Assembly (NCBI RefSeq): GCF_021725675.1
Contig: NZ_JAKJPO010000008.1
Location: 124,001 to 188,000, forward strand
Reading direction: 5' to 3'
Length of the DNA stretch: 64,000 bases
From: Marilutibacter chinensis
GTDB taxonomy: Bacteria; Pseudomonadota; Gammaproteobacteria; Xanthomonadales; Xanthomonadaceae
The position numbers and the translations under genes are program-made. Shown here one piece after another: positions 9,370 to 18,832 of the stretch (within the stretch, counting starts at the first letter, position 1; each line of letters starts with the position of its first letter). The notes under the pieces are model-generated. The model saw nothing but the letters and a program-made list of their open reading frames with translations, was not told the origin of the DNA and searched no databases.

Positions 9370-9375
9370 ATTATA
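9370..9375 (-). promoter_or_regulatory. Consensus -10 hexamer upstream of rsfS
   Basis: A perfect TATAAT on the minus strand stands 4 nt before the first possible rsfS ATG. No clear -35 is seen 17 nt further up. It suggests rsfS has its own promoter within the 205-nt nadD-rsfS gap. Confidence 0.5.
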
Positions 9376-9570
9376 GCGGAGGCCCTCCGGCCGCGCCGGC
9401 ATGGGGGCTCCGGTTCATGCGCCGCACCAGTTCCGGCACCGGTATCCCGGCATCATTTGCGTCCGCGCATGCGCGACAGGCGCGTGTTCATCGAAGCGTG
9501 CCGGCCGAGGAAGCCGGGGCCGGTTCAGCGAGGCAGGGGCGTGGCGCCGCGGAACATCGGCCGGGACCGC

Positions 9571-10245
9571 TCAACGGGAGATGCGGGCGGGCGATCGCAA
9601 TGGCGCCAGTCCATACAGGCCATGACGCTCGATGTAGGCGGCCACGGCCGCGGGCATGCAGGCCTGCCAGTCGCCGCCCGTCGCCATCCGTCGGCGGATA
9701 TCGCTCGCCGAGGTGTTCGACAGCGGTTGCCGCAACCGCCAGATCCGGCCTGCCGGCGCCTCGCCCAGGGTCGAGGGCCCGTCGGTCCATCGGGCGGCGG
9801 CCTCTTCGGCCAACTCCGGCCGCAGGTGCCCGTCGATCGGGCTGCCGGGGCGCTCGGCGACCACGAAGTGCGCGAGTCCGAACAGCGCGCGCCATTCCTT
9901 CCAGTCCGGCAATCCGAGGAAGCTGTCGGCACCGACCAGCAGCGCCACCGGCCGCTGCGCTCCGATCTCCGCGCGCAGCGCGCGCAGGGTATCGGCGGTC
10001 CAGGAGCGGCCGTCGCGCTCCAGTTCGCGGCGGTCGACCTTCAGCCCGGGTTCGCCGGCAATCGCGATGTCCAGCATTCGCGCGCGCTGCAGCGCATCGG
10101 CGCCGGGCGGCGGACGGTGCGGCGGATCGGCAGCCGGCATCAGGCGCACCGTCGTGCGCAGGGCGTCGCGGGCGCAACGCGCGATCGCCAGATGCCCGTT
10201 GTGGACCGGGTCGAAAGTGCCGCCGTAGATCAGCCACAGCTCCAA
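9571..10245 (-). CDS. nadD: Nicotinate-nucleotide adenylyltransferase
   Basis: The 224-residue protein starts MELWLIYGGTFDPVHNGHL, the nucleotidyltransferase GGTFDPxHxGH motif that binds ATP phosphates; the C-terminal 'SNTSASDIRRRM' supplies the second (S/T)xxxxR signature. NadD converts nicotinate mononucleotide and ATP to deamido-NAD in NAD synthesis. The start is 10 nt after the holA stop, so it belongs to the lptE-holA-nadD unit. Confidence 0.97.
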   Translation of the reverse strand: MELWLIYGGTFDPVHNGHLAIARCARDALRTTVRLMPAADPPHRPPPGADALQRARMLDIAIAGEPGLKVDRRELERDGRSWTADTLRALRAEIGAQRPVALLVGADSFLGLPDWKEWRALFGLAHFVVAERPGSPIDGHLRPELAEEAAARWTDGPSTLGEAPAGRIWRLRQPLSNTSASDIRRRMATGGDWQACMPAAVAAYIERHGLYGLAPLRSPARISR

Positions 10246-10255
10246 CGCGGCGCCC

Positions 10256-11308
10256 TCACGCCGCCGCCGCGGTCAGCAGCCGGACCGCCTTGGGGTCGGC
10301 CACTGCCAGCAGCAGCCGCTCCAGGCCGAGCCAGGGGTCGCCGGCCTCGCGGCCCTTGACCATCCGGTCGACCTTGCCGGCGACGCCGACGAAGGCCTCC
10401 CAGCGCGGGGCCGGATGCCGCTGGAGCGCACGTCTGTAGACCGACTGTTTCGAATCCCAGATCCGCTGCGCCTTGAACTCGGCCGCGAGGTTGCCGCCGC
10501 CGGCGGCGACCCGCGCCAGCGCGGCGGCGCGCTGCAGCTCCATCACCACCATGCCCATCAGCGCCGGTACGGCGATGCCTTCGCCGCGCAGCCCGGCGAG
10601 CATCCGCGAGACCAGCAGCGGCTGGCCGTTCATCGCCGCATCGACCAGACGGAACACGTCGAAACGCGCGGCATCGGCGACCAGCGACTGCATCCGGGTC
10701 ACGTCCAGCGGTGTCCTGTCTTCGCCGGCCAGCAAGGCCAGCTTCTCGATCTCCTGCGCGGCCGCGAGCAGGTTGCCCTCGACCCGGTCGGCGAGCAGCT
10801 GCACGGCATCACGTTCGGCGGACAGGCCGTGACTGCGCAGTCGCCGCTCGATCCATTCCGGCAGCTCGTGTGGCTTGATCGGCCAGGCGACCGCGACATG
10901 ACCGATGCGGCCGATCGCCTCGCTCCACTTGCCTGCGTGCTTCTTGCTCCATTCGCCCGCGGTGACCAGCAGGGTGACGTCGGCGGCCGGCGTAGTGCAG
11001 AAATCGGCGATCACGGCGGCGCCGTCCTTGCCCGGCTTGCCGGTCGGCAGCCTGAGCTCGACCAGACGGCGGCTGGCGAACAGACTGGGCGCGTTGAAGC
11101 TCGCCTCCAGCGCCGCCCAGTCGGGCTCGCGCTGGTTGCCCTCGGCCTCGAACACCTCGCGCTCGGCGACGCCCTGGGCGCGGGCGGCGGCGCGGACCGC
11201 GTCGGCCGCCTCCAGCACCCGCAGCGGTTCGGCGCCGGCGATCAGGTAGGCCGGCCTGAGGGGCTCGGATTCGAGCCGGGCGGCCAGCTGCTCCGGCTTC
11301 AGCTCCAT
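10256..11308 (-). CDS. holA: DNA polymerase III subunit delta
   Basis: The protein has 350 residues (E. coli delta is 343). It shows the degenerate AAA+ fold of clamp-loader delta: 'MELKPEQLAARLESEPLRPAYLIAGAEPL' at the N-terminus, 'SLFASRRLVELRLPTGKPGKDG', 'EWIERRLRSHGL', and the C-terminal collar region containing 'VYRRALQRHP'. Delta opens the beta sliding clamp in the clamp loader. It follows lptE with a 3-nt gap, as in most gammaproteobacteria. Confidence 0.96.
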   Translation of the reverse strand: MELKPEQLAARLESEPLRPAYLIAGAEPLRVLEAADAVRAAARAQGVAEREVFEAEGNQREPDWAALEASFNAPSLFASRRLVELRLPTGKPGKDGAAVIADFCTTPAADVTLLVTAGEWSKKHAGKWSEAIGRIGHVAVAWPIKPHELPEWIERRLRSHGLSAERDAVQLLADRVEGNLLAAAQEIEKLALLAGEDRTPLDVTRMQSLVADAARFDVFRLVDAAMNGQPLLVSRMLAGLRGEGIAVPALMGMVVMELQRAAALARVAAGGGNLAAEFKAQRIWDSKQSVYRRALQRHPAPRWEAFVGVAGKVDRMVKGREAGDPWLGLERLLLAVADPKAVRLLTAAAA

Positions 11309-11311
11309 CGA

Positions 11312-11932
11312 TCAGCGACCGCCGTCCGTGGGCTCCGGTGCCGTCTCGCCAGGAACCGGCTCCACCGCGGTCGACTCCATCGCTGCAGGCACCGTCCCGG
11401 TGGTCGCGGCCGGCGAAGACGCGACGCCGGCGGCGGAGAACTGGCGGCGGGCGACCGCATCGATGCGGCGCAGGATCGACGCCGACATCTCGCGCCGCAG
11501 CTCCTTGACCAGGATGTCGCGCTCGCCCTCGGTGCCGATCGAATTGGTCGGTACGGAAATGTAGTCGCGCGACAGCTCGACCGCCTGGCGCGGCAGGATC
11601 GCGGTGCCGTCGCGCCCGCGCACCTCGAAGATCACCGCATAGCGCAGGCTGTATTCCTGTGCGCGGCCGCGGGCATCGACGCTGATCGGAGTGTCGCCCC
11701 AGCGTTCGGCGACCAGGTCGAGCACGGCCGTGTCGGCGGCGTCTGCGGGCGCGATCTCCGCGCCGGAACGCACCAGCGCCTGCGCCAGGCTCTCCGCCAG
11801 CGGGCTGTAGCGATCGGCGGAGACCACTTTCACCGGCCCCAGGTCGGGCGGCAGCACCAGGGCGTTGCGCAGATGGAAGCCGCAGCCGGCAAGCGCCAGC
11901 GCAAGGAAAACGGGAACGATGCGACGGATCAT
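11312..11932 (-). CDS. lptE: LPS-assembly lipoprotein LptE
   Basis: From the ATG at 11932 the product is 206 residues, beginning MIRRIVPVFLALALAGCGFHLR: a lipoprotein signal with lipobox LALAGC, then the typical 'CGFHLR' LptE start. LptE plugs LptD in the outer membrane and receives LPS. A GTG at 12001 would add 23 residues in front of the signal and is less likely. The C-terminus carries an Ala/Pro/Thr-rich tail (about residues 165-206) not present in short LptE proteins. The ATG shares an ATGA overlap with a different upstream frame (see 11964-12432). Adjacent to holA, as usual. Confidence 0.93.
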   Translation of the reverse strand: MIRRIVPVFLALALAGCGFHLRNALVLPPDLGPVKVVSADRYSPLAESLAQALVRSGAEIAPADAADTAVLDLVAERWGDTPISVDARGRAQEYSLRYAVIFEVRGRDGTAILPRQAVELSRDYISVPTNSIGTEGERDILVKELRREMSASILRRIDAVARRQFSAAGVASSPAATTGTVPAAMESTAVEPVPGETAPEPTDGGR

Positions 11933-11963
11933 GCGCGCAGTCTGGAGGACCGGGGATTCGGTA

Positions 11964-12386
11964 TCAATAGGCAGGACCGGCGCCCTGAACCCGCTCGGCA
12001 CCCGTGTTCATGTCCCGGAACGCAAAGGTCTCGCGCCAGCGCGACCACGCGGCAATGGCATGGGCAACCGCTGCCATGGTCGCGCACCCGTAGGGCGACG
12101 CGACGGACCAGAACGCCCGCGGATCGCACGAGGTCGGGAACCCGACCATCCCGTGGCGGGCCGGAAACCGGATCGTCCCCTCGGAGAGGCCTTCCATCGG
12201 CAGCAGGGCCGGGAACAGGGCGCACGCTCCGAAGATCAGCATCCGGGTGAATGCCCGGGATGGCTCGACCCGCCTCATGCGCCGTGCGGCATCCGCCCGG
12301 AGGAACCAGAACGCCAGCACATTGGCCGCGACGACCACCAGGCCCGGCAGGGCTCCAGGGAGCGCCCCTGCCGGCCGGGCAGACAA
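11964..12386 (-). CDS. Small hypothetical membrane protein downstream of leuS (start unclear)
   Basis: I do not recognise a family. The 140-codon frame has the GC-rich third positions of real genes here and encodes two hydrophobic stretches: about residues 15-29 (GLVVVAANVLAFWFL) and 48-66 (MLIFGACALFPALLPM). Its only start codon near the 5' end is a TTG at 12386 without a ribosome site. A strong ribosome site plus ATG (AGGAGTTTTC-ATG at 12432) lies 46 nt upstream in a different frame and begins a plausible MDETPPLSSGDLIGRL. The simplest reading is one gene of about 155 residues with a frame disruption near 12386-12396, or a sequencing error. It lies between leuS and lptE. Confidence 0.5.
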   Translation of the reverse strand: MSARPAGALPGALPGLVVVAANVLAFWFLRADAARRMRRVEPSRAFTRMLIFGACALFPALLPMEGLSEGTIRFPARHGMVGFPTSCDPRAFWSVASPYGCATMAAVAHAIAAWSRWRETFAFRDMNTGAERVQGAGPAY

Positions 12387-12450
12387 GACGGCCGATCAGG
12401 TCCCCGCTGGAGAGCGGCGGAGTTTCGTCCATGAAAACTCCTGCTTGCGG

Positions 12451-15228
12451 TCAGTTCGCGACGATGTTGACGATCTTCCCCGGCACGACGATCACCTTGC
12501 GGATGCTCAGGCCCTCGACGTACTGGGCGACGTTCGGCTCGGCCAGCGCGATCCTCTCGGCGTCCTCCTTCGACACGTTGACCGGCACCTCGATGGTGCC
12601 GCGCAGCTTGCCGTTGACCTGCACCGCCAGCTTCACCGAATCGCGCACCAGCGCGGCAGGATCGACCGCCGGGAACGGCACGTCCTCCAGCAGGGTCTCC
12701 GGATGTCCCAACACCTGCCACAACGCGTGACTGACGTGCGGAGTGACCGGGTTGAGCATCAGCGCCATCGCCTGCAGCGCCTCGTGGCGGACGGCGCGGC
12801 CCTGGTCGCTCATGTCGTTGAACTTCGACACGTGGTTGAGCAGCTCCATCAGCGCGGCGATCGCGGTGTTGAAACTGTGGCGGCGGCCGTAGTCGTCGCC
12901 GACCTTCTGGATGGTCTCGTGCAACTGGCGGCGCATGGTCTTCTGCGCGGCGTCCAACTGCGTCGCGTCGACCTCGGGATGGTCCGGCTGCGCGGCATGG
13001 GTGGTGACCGCGCTCCAGAACCGGCGCAGGAACCGCGCCATGCCCTCGACGCCGGCCTCGTTCCACTCCAGCGACTGTTCCGGCGGCGCGGCGAACATCG
13101 AGAACAGGCGCACGGTGTCGGCGCCGAACCTGCCGACCATCTCGCGCGGGTCGACGCCGTTGTTCTTCGACTTCGACATTTTCTCGGTGCCGCCGATCAT
13201 CACCGGACGGCCGTCGGCCTTGAGCGTGGCGCCGGTGACGTGGCCGCGGGCGTCGCGCTCGACCTCGACGTCGGCGGGGTTGAACCAGTCCTTCGAACCG
13301 CCGGCATTCTCGCGATAGAAGGTGTCGGCGATCACCATGCCCTGGGTCAGCAGGTTGTGTACCGGCTCGTCGCTGTCGACGAGACCCTGGTCGCGCATCA
13401 GCTTGTGGTAGAAGCGGAAGTACAGCAGGTGCAGGATCGCGTGCTCGATCCCGCCGATGTACTGGTCGATCGGCATCCAGTAGTTGGCGCGCGCGTCGAC
13501 CATCTCCGCCGCACCCGGACTGGTGTAGCGGTGCATGTACCAGCTCGACTCCATGAAGGTGTCGAAGGTGTCGGTCTCGCGCTCGGCGGGACCGCCGCAC
13601 TGTGGACAGGTCGTCTTCCGCCACTCGGGGTCGGACTTGATCGGCGAGGCGACGACGCCCGCTGTTGCGAACGCGTCCTCGACGTCCTCCGGCAGCACCA
13701 CCGGCAACTGCGCCTCCGGCACAGGTACGTCGCCGCAGGACGGGCAGATGATCACCGGGATCGGGCAGCCCCAGTAGCGCTGGCGGCTGACGCCCCAGTC
13801 GCGCAGGCGGTAGTTGACCCGGCGACGGCCGCGCCCCTCGGCCTCGAAGCGGGTCGCCAGCGCGTCCAGCGCCTGGTCGAAATCCATCCCGTCGAACTCG
13901 CCGGAATTCACCAGCCAGCCGCGTTCGGTGTACGCACCCTCCTCCTCGATCGCGCGCACGAAGTCCTGCACCACCTGCACCGCGGCGGCGGTGTCGTAGA
14001 CGTCGATCGCGGCGCCGTTGCCGAGCGCGGCGGCCATCGCGTCGTCGTGCCTGTCGAGGTGGCGTCCGATCTCCTCCAGCGCGTCGCGCACGACGGTCGA
14101 CGCGATCACCGGCCTGATCGGCAGGTGGTAGCGCTTGGCGAATTCCCAATCGCGCTGGTCGTGACCCGGCACCGCCATCACCGCGCCGGTGCCGTAGCCC
14201 ATCAGCACGAAGTTGGCGACATAGACCGGCACCTCCTCGCCGCTGACCGGATGCACGGCGCGCAGGCCGGTGTACATGCCGCGCTTCTCCTGGGTCTCGA
14301 GCTCGGCCTCGGAGACGCCGCCCTTGCGCAGTTCGGCGATGAAGTCGGCCAGTTGCGGATTGCCGGCGGCGGCATGGGCCGCGAGCGGATGCTCGGCGGC
14401 GATCGAGACGAAGGTGACGCCCATCAGGGTGTCCGGACGCGTGGTGTAGACCTCGACCGGCGCGACCGCGTTGCCGTCCTCGTCGACGACGTCGAAGCGG
14501 ATCTCCAGGCCTTCGCTGCGGCCGATCCAGTTGCGCTGCATGGTCTTGACCGCTTCCGGCCAGCCCGGCAATGCATCCAGCCCGTCGAGCAGTTCCTGCG
14601 CATAATCGGTGATCTTCAGGAACCACTGCGGGATCTCGCGCTTCTCGACCAGCGCGCCTGTGCGCCAGCCGCGGCCGTCGATCACCTGCTCATTGGCCAG
14701 TACGGTCTGGTCGACCGGGTCCCAGTTGACCACCGCGTTCCTGCGATAGGCCAGGCCCCGCTTCATCAGCCGCACGAACATCCGCTGCTCGTGCACGTAA
14801 TAGTCCGGCTGGCAGGTCGCGAACTCGCGCGACCAGTCGATCGCGTAGCCCATCTGCTGCAGCTGCGCCTTCATGTGCTCGATGTTGGCGTAGGTCCACT
14901 TCGCCGGTGCGGTGCGGTTCTTGATCGCGGCGTTCTCGGCCGGCAGGCCGAACGCGTCCCAGCCCATCGGCTGCAGCACGTTGAAGCCGGTCATCCGCTT
15001 GTAGCGGCTGATCACGTCGCTGATGGTGTAGTTGCGCACGTGGCCCATGTGCAGCGCGCCGGACGGATACGGCAGCATCGACAGGCAGTAGTACTTGGGC
15101 TTGTCGGACGCCTCGTCGACCTCGAACGCGCGGCTCTGCGACCAGAAGCGCCGGGCGGCGTCCTCGATCGGCTGCGGTTCGTAGGGTCGGGGTTCGCGGG
15201 CGGACTCGCTGGCGGCTTCGATGGACAC
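12451..15228 (-). CDS. leuS: Leucyl-tRNA synthetase
   Basis: The 925-residue protein is taken from a GTG at 15228 ([19 protein letters not shown]...). Class I signatures are present: the HIGH-type '[15 protein letters not shown]' and '[12 protein letters not shown]'. The inserted CP1 editing domain carries '[13 protein letters not shown]', which clears mischarged norvaline/isoleucine. The zinc region shows '[12 protein letters not shown]' and 'CPQCGGP'. It attaches leucine to tRNA-Leu in the cytosol. E. coli LeuRS is 860 residues; the extra length here is partly N-terminal. The same frame stays open for a further 1.5 kb upstream, but that part overlaps the methyltransferase in another frame and is not coding. 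Confidence 0.97.
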   Translation of the reverse strand: MSIEAASESAREPRPYEPQPIEDAARRFWSQSRAFEVDEASDKPKYYCLSMLPYPSGALHMGHVRNYTISDVISRYKRMTGFNVLQPMGWDAFGLPAENAAIKNRTAPAKWTYANIEHMKAQLQQMGYAIDWSREFATCQPDYYVHEQRMFVRLMKRGLAYRRNAVVNWDPVDQTVLANEQVIDGRGWRTGALVEKREIPQWFLKITDYAQELLDGLDALPGWPEAVKTMQRNWIGRSEGLEIRFDVVDEDGNAVAPVEVYTTRPDTLMGVTFVSIAAEHPLAAHAAAGNPQLADFIAELRKGGVSEAELETQEKRGMYTGLRAVHPVSGEEVPVYVANFVLMGYGTGAVMAVPGHDQRDWEFAKRYHLPIRPVIASTVVRDALEEIGRHLDRHDDAMAAALGNGAAIDVYDTAAAVQVVQDFVRAIEEEGAYTERGWLVNSGEFDGMDFDQALDALATRFEAEGRGRRRVNYRLRDWGVSRQRYWGCPIPVIICPSCGDVPVPEAQLPVVLPEDVEDAFATAGVVASPIKSDPEWRKTTCPQCGGPAERETDTFDTFMESSWYMHRYTSPGAAEMVDARANYWMPIDQYIGGIEHAILHLLYFRFYHKLMRDQGLVDSDEPVHNLLTQGMVIADTFYRENAGGSKDWFNPADVEVERDARGHVTGATLKADGRPVMIGGTEKMSKSKNNGVDPREMVGRFGADTVRLFSMFAAPPEQSLEWNEAGVEGMARFLRRFWSAVTTHAAQPDHPEVDATQLDAAQKTMRRQLHETIQKVGDDYGRRHSFNTAIAALMELLNHVSKFNDMSDQGRAVRHEALQAMALMLNPVTPHVSHALWQVLGHPETLLEDVPFPAVDPAALVRDSVKLAVQVNGKLRGTIEVPVNVSKEDAERIALAEPNVAQYVEGLSIRKVIVVPGKIVNIVAN

Positions 15229-15326
15229 GGCACGGGCTTGGCAACAGGGGACCGGGAAGCCTACCGCAGCGCAGCATGGGCCGCCATGCATGGCCGCCGG
15301 AAGACCGGGCAGGACCGCTCCGCCGG

Positions 15327-16427
15327 TCAGTGACCGCTGATCCGCACGGCCACCTCGCGCCCGAGCAGGCAGGCGGCCAGCAGCTCCCAGCGCAGGCCGG
15401 TCCGCTCGACGAACTCGGTGAATGCGCGCAGTTCGTGCGTCTCGTAGCCCGGGTAGCCGAGCATGTCGTCGAACACGATCACGCTGCCGGCCTGCAGGCG
15501 TGGACCGACCGCCTCCAGCACGGTCCGGGTCGAACTGTAGATGTCGCAGTCGATGTGCAGCAGCCGCACCGGGCCCGGATGGGCGTCCAGGAATGGCGGC
15601 AGGCTCCGTTCGAACCACCCCGGATGCAGGCTCACGTTGGCAGCGACCTTCGGCAGCCGCCCGGCGGTACTGTAGCTGCCCGCGCCCTCGCCTGCCTTCC
15701 ACGCCTCCGGCAACCCCTGGAAGCTGTCGAAGCCGTGCACCGGCTGCCCAAGGCGACGGGCGATGATGTCCAGCGACCGGCCGAAATAGACCCCGCACTC
15801 CATTGTCAGGCCTTCGAGCGACGCCGCCGCGAGCGCACACTCCAGCACCCGCGACGGCAGGCCGACGTGGCGTGCAGGCCCGTCCGCGTGCCGCGCCGCC
15901 CAGCGCAGCGATTCCCAGCGCGCGCGCTGCCCCGGATCCAGGCCGGGCGTCGCCAGCACCGCTTCGATCGTGTCCGGCGGCTGCCTCCCTGCAACGACGT
16001 CGATCGCCAGCGCGTAGCCAGCGCACGCCGGCTCGTTCGCCACCCGCATGAGCCGCGCCCGCGCCTGTTCCAGGTCGTCCGGCACCTCGGACAGCGCCGC
16101 GTGCAGCACGATCTGCGGGTCGTCCGGGTGCGCTTGCAGGGCCGATGCCAGCGCCGCGGCCTCGTCCTCGCGGAAACCGAGCATCGACGCCGCCCGCAGC
16201 AATGCCAGGTGCGCACCCGCGGCATCGGGGGCCCGGTCGCGCGCCTCGACGAAGCGGGGCCAGGCGTCGGCGTACTCGCCGCAGCGCCAGCAGCCCTGTG
16301 CCAGTTCCAGCGCGGTCCGCGCCGACGGCGCCTCCCGGTGCGCCGCAGCCAGGCCGGCCAGCCATTCGCGACGGGCATGGTCGAGTGCGTCGGTGCCGGC
16401 ATTCGCAGGGGGCGGGAATCGGTCCAT
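15327..16427 (-). CDS. TylF/MycF-type methyltransferase with N-terminal helical repeat region
   Basis: The protein has 366 residues. Residues about 1-175 are helical, Ala/Leu-rich and TPR-like ('[37 protein letters not shown]' texture). The C-terminal part is a class I SAM-dependent methyltransferase of the macrocin-O-methyltransferase group: '[14 protein letters not shown]' (SAM loop), '[13 protein letters not shown]', '[16 protein letters not shown]' (metal-binding acidic residues) and '[20 protein letters not shown]'. Relatives methylate sugars of antibiotics or glycans; the substrate here is unknown. It sits upstream of leuS on the same strand but is probably a separate function. Confidence 0.85.
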   Translation of the reverse strand: MDRFPPPANAGTDALDHARREWLAGLAAAHREAPSARTALELAQGCWRCGEYADAWPRFVEARDRAPDAAGAHLALLRAASMLGFREDEAAALASALQAHPDDPQIVLHAALSEVPDDLEQARARLMRVANEPACAGYALAIDVVAGRQPPDTIEAVLATPGLDPGQRARWESLRWAARHADGPARHVGLPSRVLECALAAASLEGLTMECGVYFGRSLDIIARRLGQPVHGFDSFQGLPEAWKAGEGAGSYSTAGRLPKVAANVSLHPGWFERSLPPFLDAHPGPVRLLHIDCDIYSSTRTVLEAVGPRLQAGSVIVFDDMLGYPGYETHELRAFTEFVERTGLRWELLAACLLGREVAVRISGH

Positions 16428-16664
16428 GCCGGCAAGGGTACGCGGTCCCCGTCGCCGGCCACCATGGACGAGGTCGGGTGTCGCACCATGGCGACCGGCC
16501 TATGCCCGGCTCCGACCGCTCGGGTAGGCTCGGGCCACGCCCCGGCAATGGGCGCCCGCCGCGCGATGCGCGGAGCGGTTCCACGGATACTCCGGCTCCA
16601 TGGAGCCGCCGCCCAGGGGAAGCCGGACCCTTCAGCCTGCCATCGACTCTCGGGATACCTGCCC

Positions 16665-17990
16665 ATGCGCGTGCTTGCCCTTGCCACCCTCTCCGCCACC
16701 CTGGCCGCTCCGTTGCCCGCCGTCGCACAGACGCCCGCTACCAATGGCGCGATGGGGGATGGCGAGCCGATCGCCCTGCACTGCGGTCGCCTGTTCGACG
16801 CGCGCAGCGGCGAGGTGCTCGGGCCGCACACCCTGCTGGTGCGCAACGGCCGGATCGAACAGATGATCAGCGGCGGCAATGCCGATGTGCTCGGGGTGGC
16901 ATCGGTCGACCTGCGCGACCGCACCTGCAGCCCCGGCTGGACCGACCTGCATGTGCACATGGCCAGCCAGTCGAGCCCGCAGAGCTATTCGGAGGGCTTC
17001 CGCCTGGATCCGGTCGACTTCGCCTACCGCTCGGTCGGCTATGCGCGCAAGACCCTGATGGCCGGTTTCACCAGCGTCCGCGACCTCGGCGGCGAGGTCG
17101 CCCCGCACCTGCGCGATGCGATCAACCAGGGCCTGGTCGAGGGGCCGCGGATCTGGGCCGCGGGCAAGTCGATCGCGACCACAGGCGGCCATGCCGATCC
17201 GACCAACGGCTACAACGACGCGCTGTCGCACCTGATCGGCCCGCCCGGCCCGACCGAGGGCGTGATCAACTCGCTCGACGACGCACGCCAGGCGGTGCGC
17301 CAGCGTTACAAGGACGGCAGCGACGTGATCAAGATCACCGCCACCGGCGGGGTGCTGTCGTACGCGAAGTCCGGCGATGCGCCGCAGTTCACCGTCGACG
17401 AGGTCCGCGCCGTGGTCGAGACCGCGCAGGACTACGGCTACCGTGTCGCCGCCCACGCACATGGCGAGGAAGGCATGTACCGCGCGATCGAGGGCGGCGT
17501 GACCAGCATCGAGCACGGCACCTACATGAGCGAGCGGGTGATGGCGCTGATGAAGCAGAAGGGCACCTGGTACGTGCCGACGATCTACGCCGGGCGCTTC
17601 GTCGCCGACAAGGCCAAGGTCGACGGCTATTTCCCGGAAGTGGTGCGTCCGAAGGCGGCTCGGATCGGTGCGCTGATCCAGGACACCGCCGCCCGCGCCC
17701 ATCGCAACGGCGTGAAGATCGCCTTCGGCACCGACATGGGCGTCGGGCCGCACGGCGACAACGCCCGCGAGTTCGTCTACATGGTCGAAGCCGGTATTCC
17801 GGCGGCGGCGGCGCTGCAGTCGGCGACGATCCATGCCGCCGAGGTGCTCGGGGTCGACGACCAGGGTGTGCTGGAGCCCGGCAAGCGCGCCGACGTGATC
17901 GCGATGCCGGGCAATCCGGTCGAGGACATCGACGCGGTGATGGGCGTGGACTTCGTGATGAAGGACGGCGTGGTCTACCGGCAGCCCTGA
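16665..17990 (+). CDS. Exported metal-dependent amidohydrolase
   Basis: The protein has 441 residues from an ATG at a signal peptide ([22 protein letters not shown], cleavage after VAQ). The amidohydrolase-superfamily barrel shows metal ligands HVH (H96, H98), a lysine in '[11 protein letters not shown]', '[10 protein letters not shown]', 'SIEHGTYM' and the catalytic aspartate in 'AFGTDMG'. The layout resembles the Xaa-Arg/Lys dipeptidase and prolidase-like branch (Cc2672/Sgx9260 type) that cleaves dipeptides with a carboxylated-lysine binuclear zinc site. Substrate choice is inferred from family only. Open codons upstream of 16665 are not coding. It has its own promoter in the 237-nt gap. 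Confidence 0.9.
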   Translation: MRVLALATLSATLAAPLPAVAQTPATNGAMGDGEPIALHCGRLFDARSGEVLGPHTLLVRNGRIEQMISGGNADVLGVASVDLRDRTCSPGWTDLHVHMASQSSPQSYSEGFRLDPVDFAYRSVGYARKTLMAGFTSVRDLGGEVAPHLRDAINQGLVEGPRIWAAGKSIATTGGHADPTNGYNDALSHLIGPPGPTEGVINSLDDARQAVRQRYKDGSDVIKITATGGVLSYAKSGDAPQFTVDEVRAVVETAQDYGYRVAAHAHGEEGMYRAIEGGVTSIEHGTYMSERVMALMKQKGTWYVPTIYAGRFVADKAKVDGYFPEVVRPKAARIGALIQDTAARAHRNGVKIAFGTDMGVGPHGDNAREFVYMVEAGIPAAAALQSATIHAAEVLGVDDQGVLEPGKRADVIAMPGNPVEDIDAVMGVDFVMKDGVVYRQP

Positions 17991-18078
17991 TCCTTCATCG
18001 CAGGAGCGGCACCCGTCTCGAACCGGGTTTTCCCGTGACGGCCGGCGCGGCCGGCTCCGCTCGCCGCGAAGCCCATGC

Positions 18079-18729
18079 TCATCGCGGCGGCGGCTCCCAA
18101 AAGGCTTGCGCGGGCGCGATTTCCGGGCTGCGCCGCATCAATGCACCGCAGGCGAGATGACCGGCGAACCAGGCGGCGATCGCCAGCCGTCCGCCGGGCG
18201 CCGGCCACCATCCGGCCCGCGCGGACAACACGCACGCAAGCACCGCCAGCGCCGAAAGCAGCAGCCAGGCACCCGCCCGGCGCTGGCCCGCCTGCCGCAG
18301 CAGGGCCGGTGCCAGCAGCGCCGCCGCAGCCGGATAGGCGACCCACCACAGCATCCAGGCCAACGCATGGCGGCGGCTGCCGACGCCCTCGAGATCGGCC
18401 GCGTCCAGTGGCCACAGGCCCTGTGCCGCGAACGCGAGCGCCGACAGCGCCAGCGACCAGGCCCCGAGCCGTGCGACGAAGTTCCCCTTTCCGGGCAGGC
18501 ACTCGCGCAGCATCACCGCCTGCATCGCCAGCAACAGGCCGGGCACGCCCCAGCCCAGCAGGTTGAAGGTGTCGGAGCCGGGCACGCCGCGCGCGCCCAG
18601 CAGAGCCAGCGGATGACGCGCATGCGAGTAGCCGTCGACGGCGAGGCCTCCGGCCAGCGCGGTCAGTACGAATGCCGCCGCAGCCGCGACCGGCGCCCAT
18701 GAGAGCCAATAGGCGAGTCTTGTCCCCAT
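18079..18729 (-). CDS. DUF998 family integral membrane protein
   Basis: The 216-residue protein has about six hydrophobic segments (near residues 12-33, 58-76, 88-104, 122-146, 154-169, 180-197) and the DUF998 hallmarks 'YSHARHPLALLGARG', 'NLLGWGVPGLLLA' and 'WPLDAADLEGVGSRRHALAW'. The family's function is unknown. Convergent with the amidohydrolase, divergent from the thioredoxin gene. Confidence 0.85.
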   Translation of the reverse strand: MGTRLAYWLSWAPVAAAAAFVLTALAGGLAVDGYSHARHPLALLGARGVPGSDTFNLLGWGVPGLLLAMQAVMLRECLPGKGNFVARLGAWSLALSALAFAAQGLWPLDAADLEGVGSRRHALAWMLWWVAYPAAAALLAPALLRQAGQRRAGAWLLLSALAVLACVLSARAGWWPAPGGRLAIAAWFAGHLACGALMRRSPEIAPAQAFWEPPPR

Positions 18730-18832
18730 CCCGGCATGCTAGCCCGGAACCGCCGCGATGCCATCGGCTGCTTGCATCGCCGCTGCCCGGCCCCATCTGA
18801 GCAGACAACCCCGCCATGCCGCGAGCCCGCCG

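Noticed and set aside
12247..15333. 1028-codon plus-strand open frame
   Set aside because: Antisense of leuS with His/Arg/Val-rich composition typical of shadows; leuS is unambiguous on the other strand.
15276..16664. In-frame extension upstream of the amidohydrolase
   Set aside because: Lies antisense to the methyltransferase; the signal peptide at 16665 defines the true start.
15229..16728. In-frame extension of leuS by 500 codons
   Set aside because: It covers the methyltransferase in another frame and has no similarity to LeuRS; high GC simply leaves the frame open.
18001..18078. Repeat-like 'AGGAGCGGC...GCCGGCGCGGCCGGC' stretch between the amidohydrolase and DUF998 genes
   Set aside because: Resembles the REP family loosely but the arms do not pair; a GCCGGC hairpin may end transcription, not strong enough to list.
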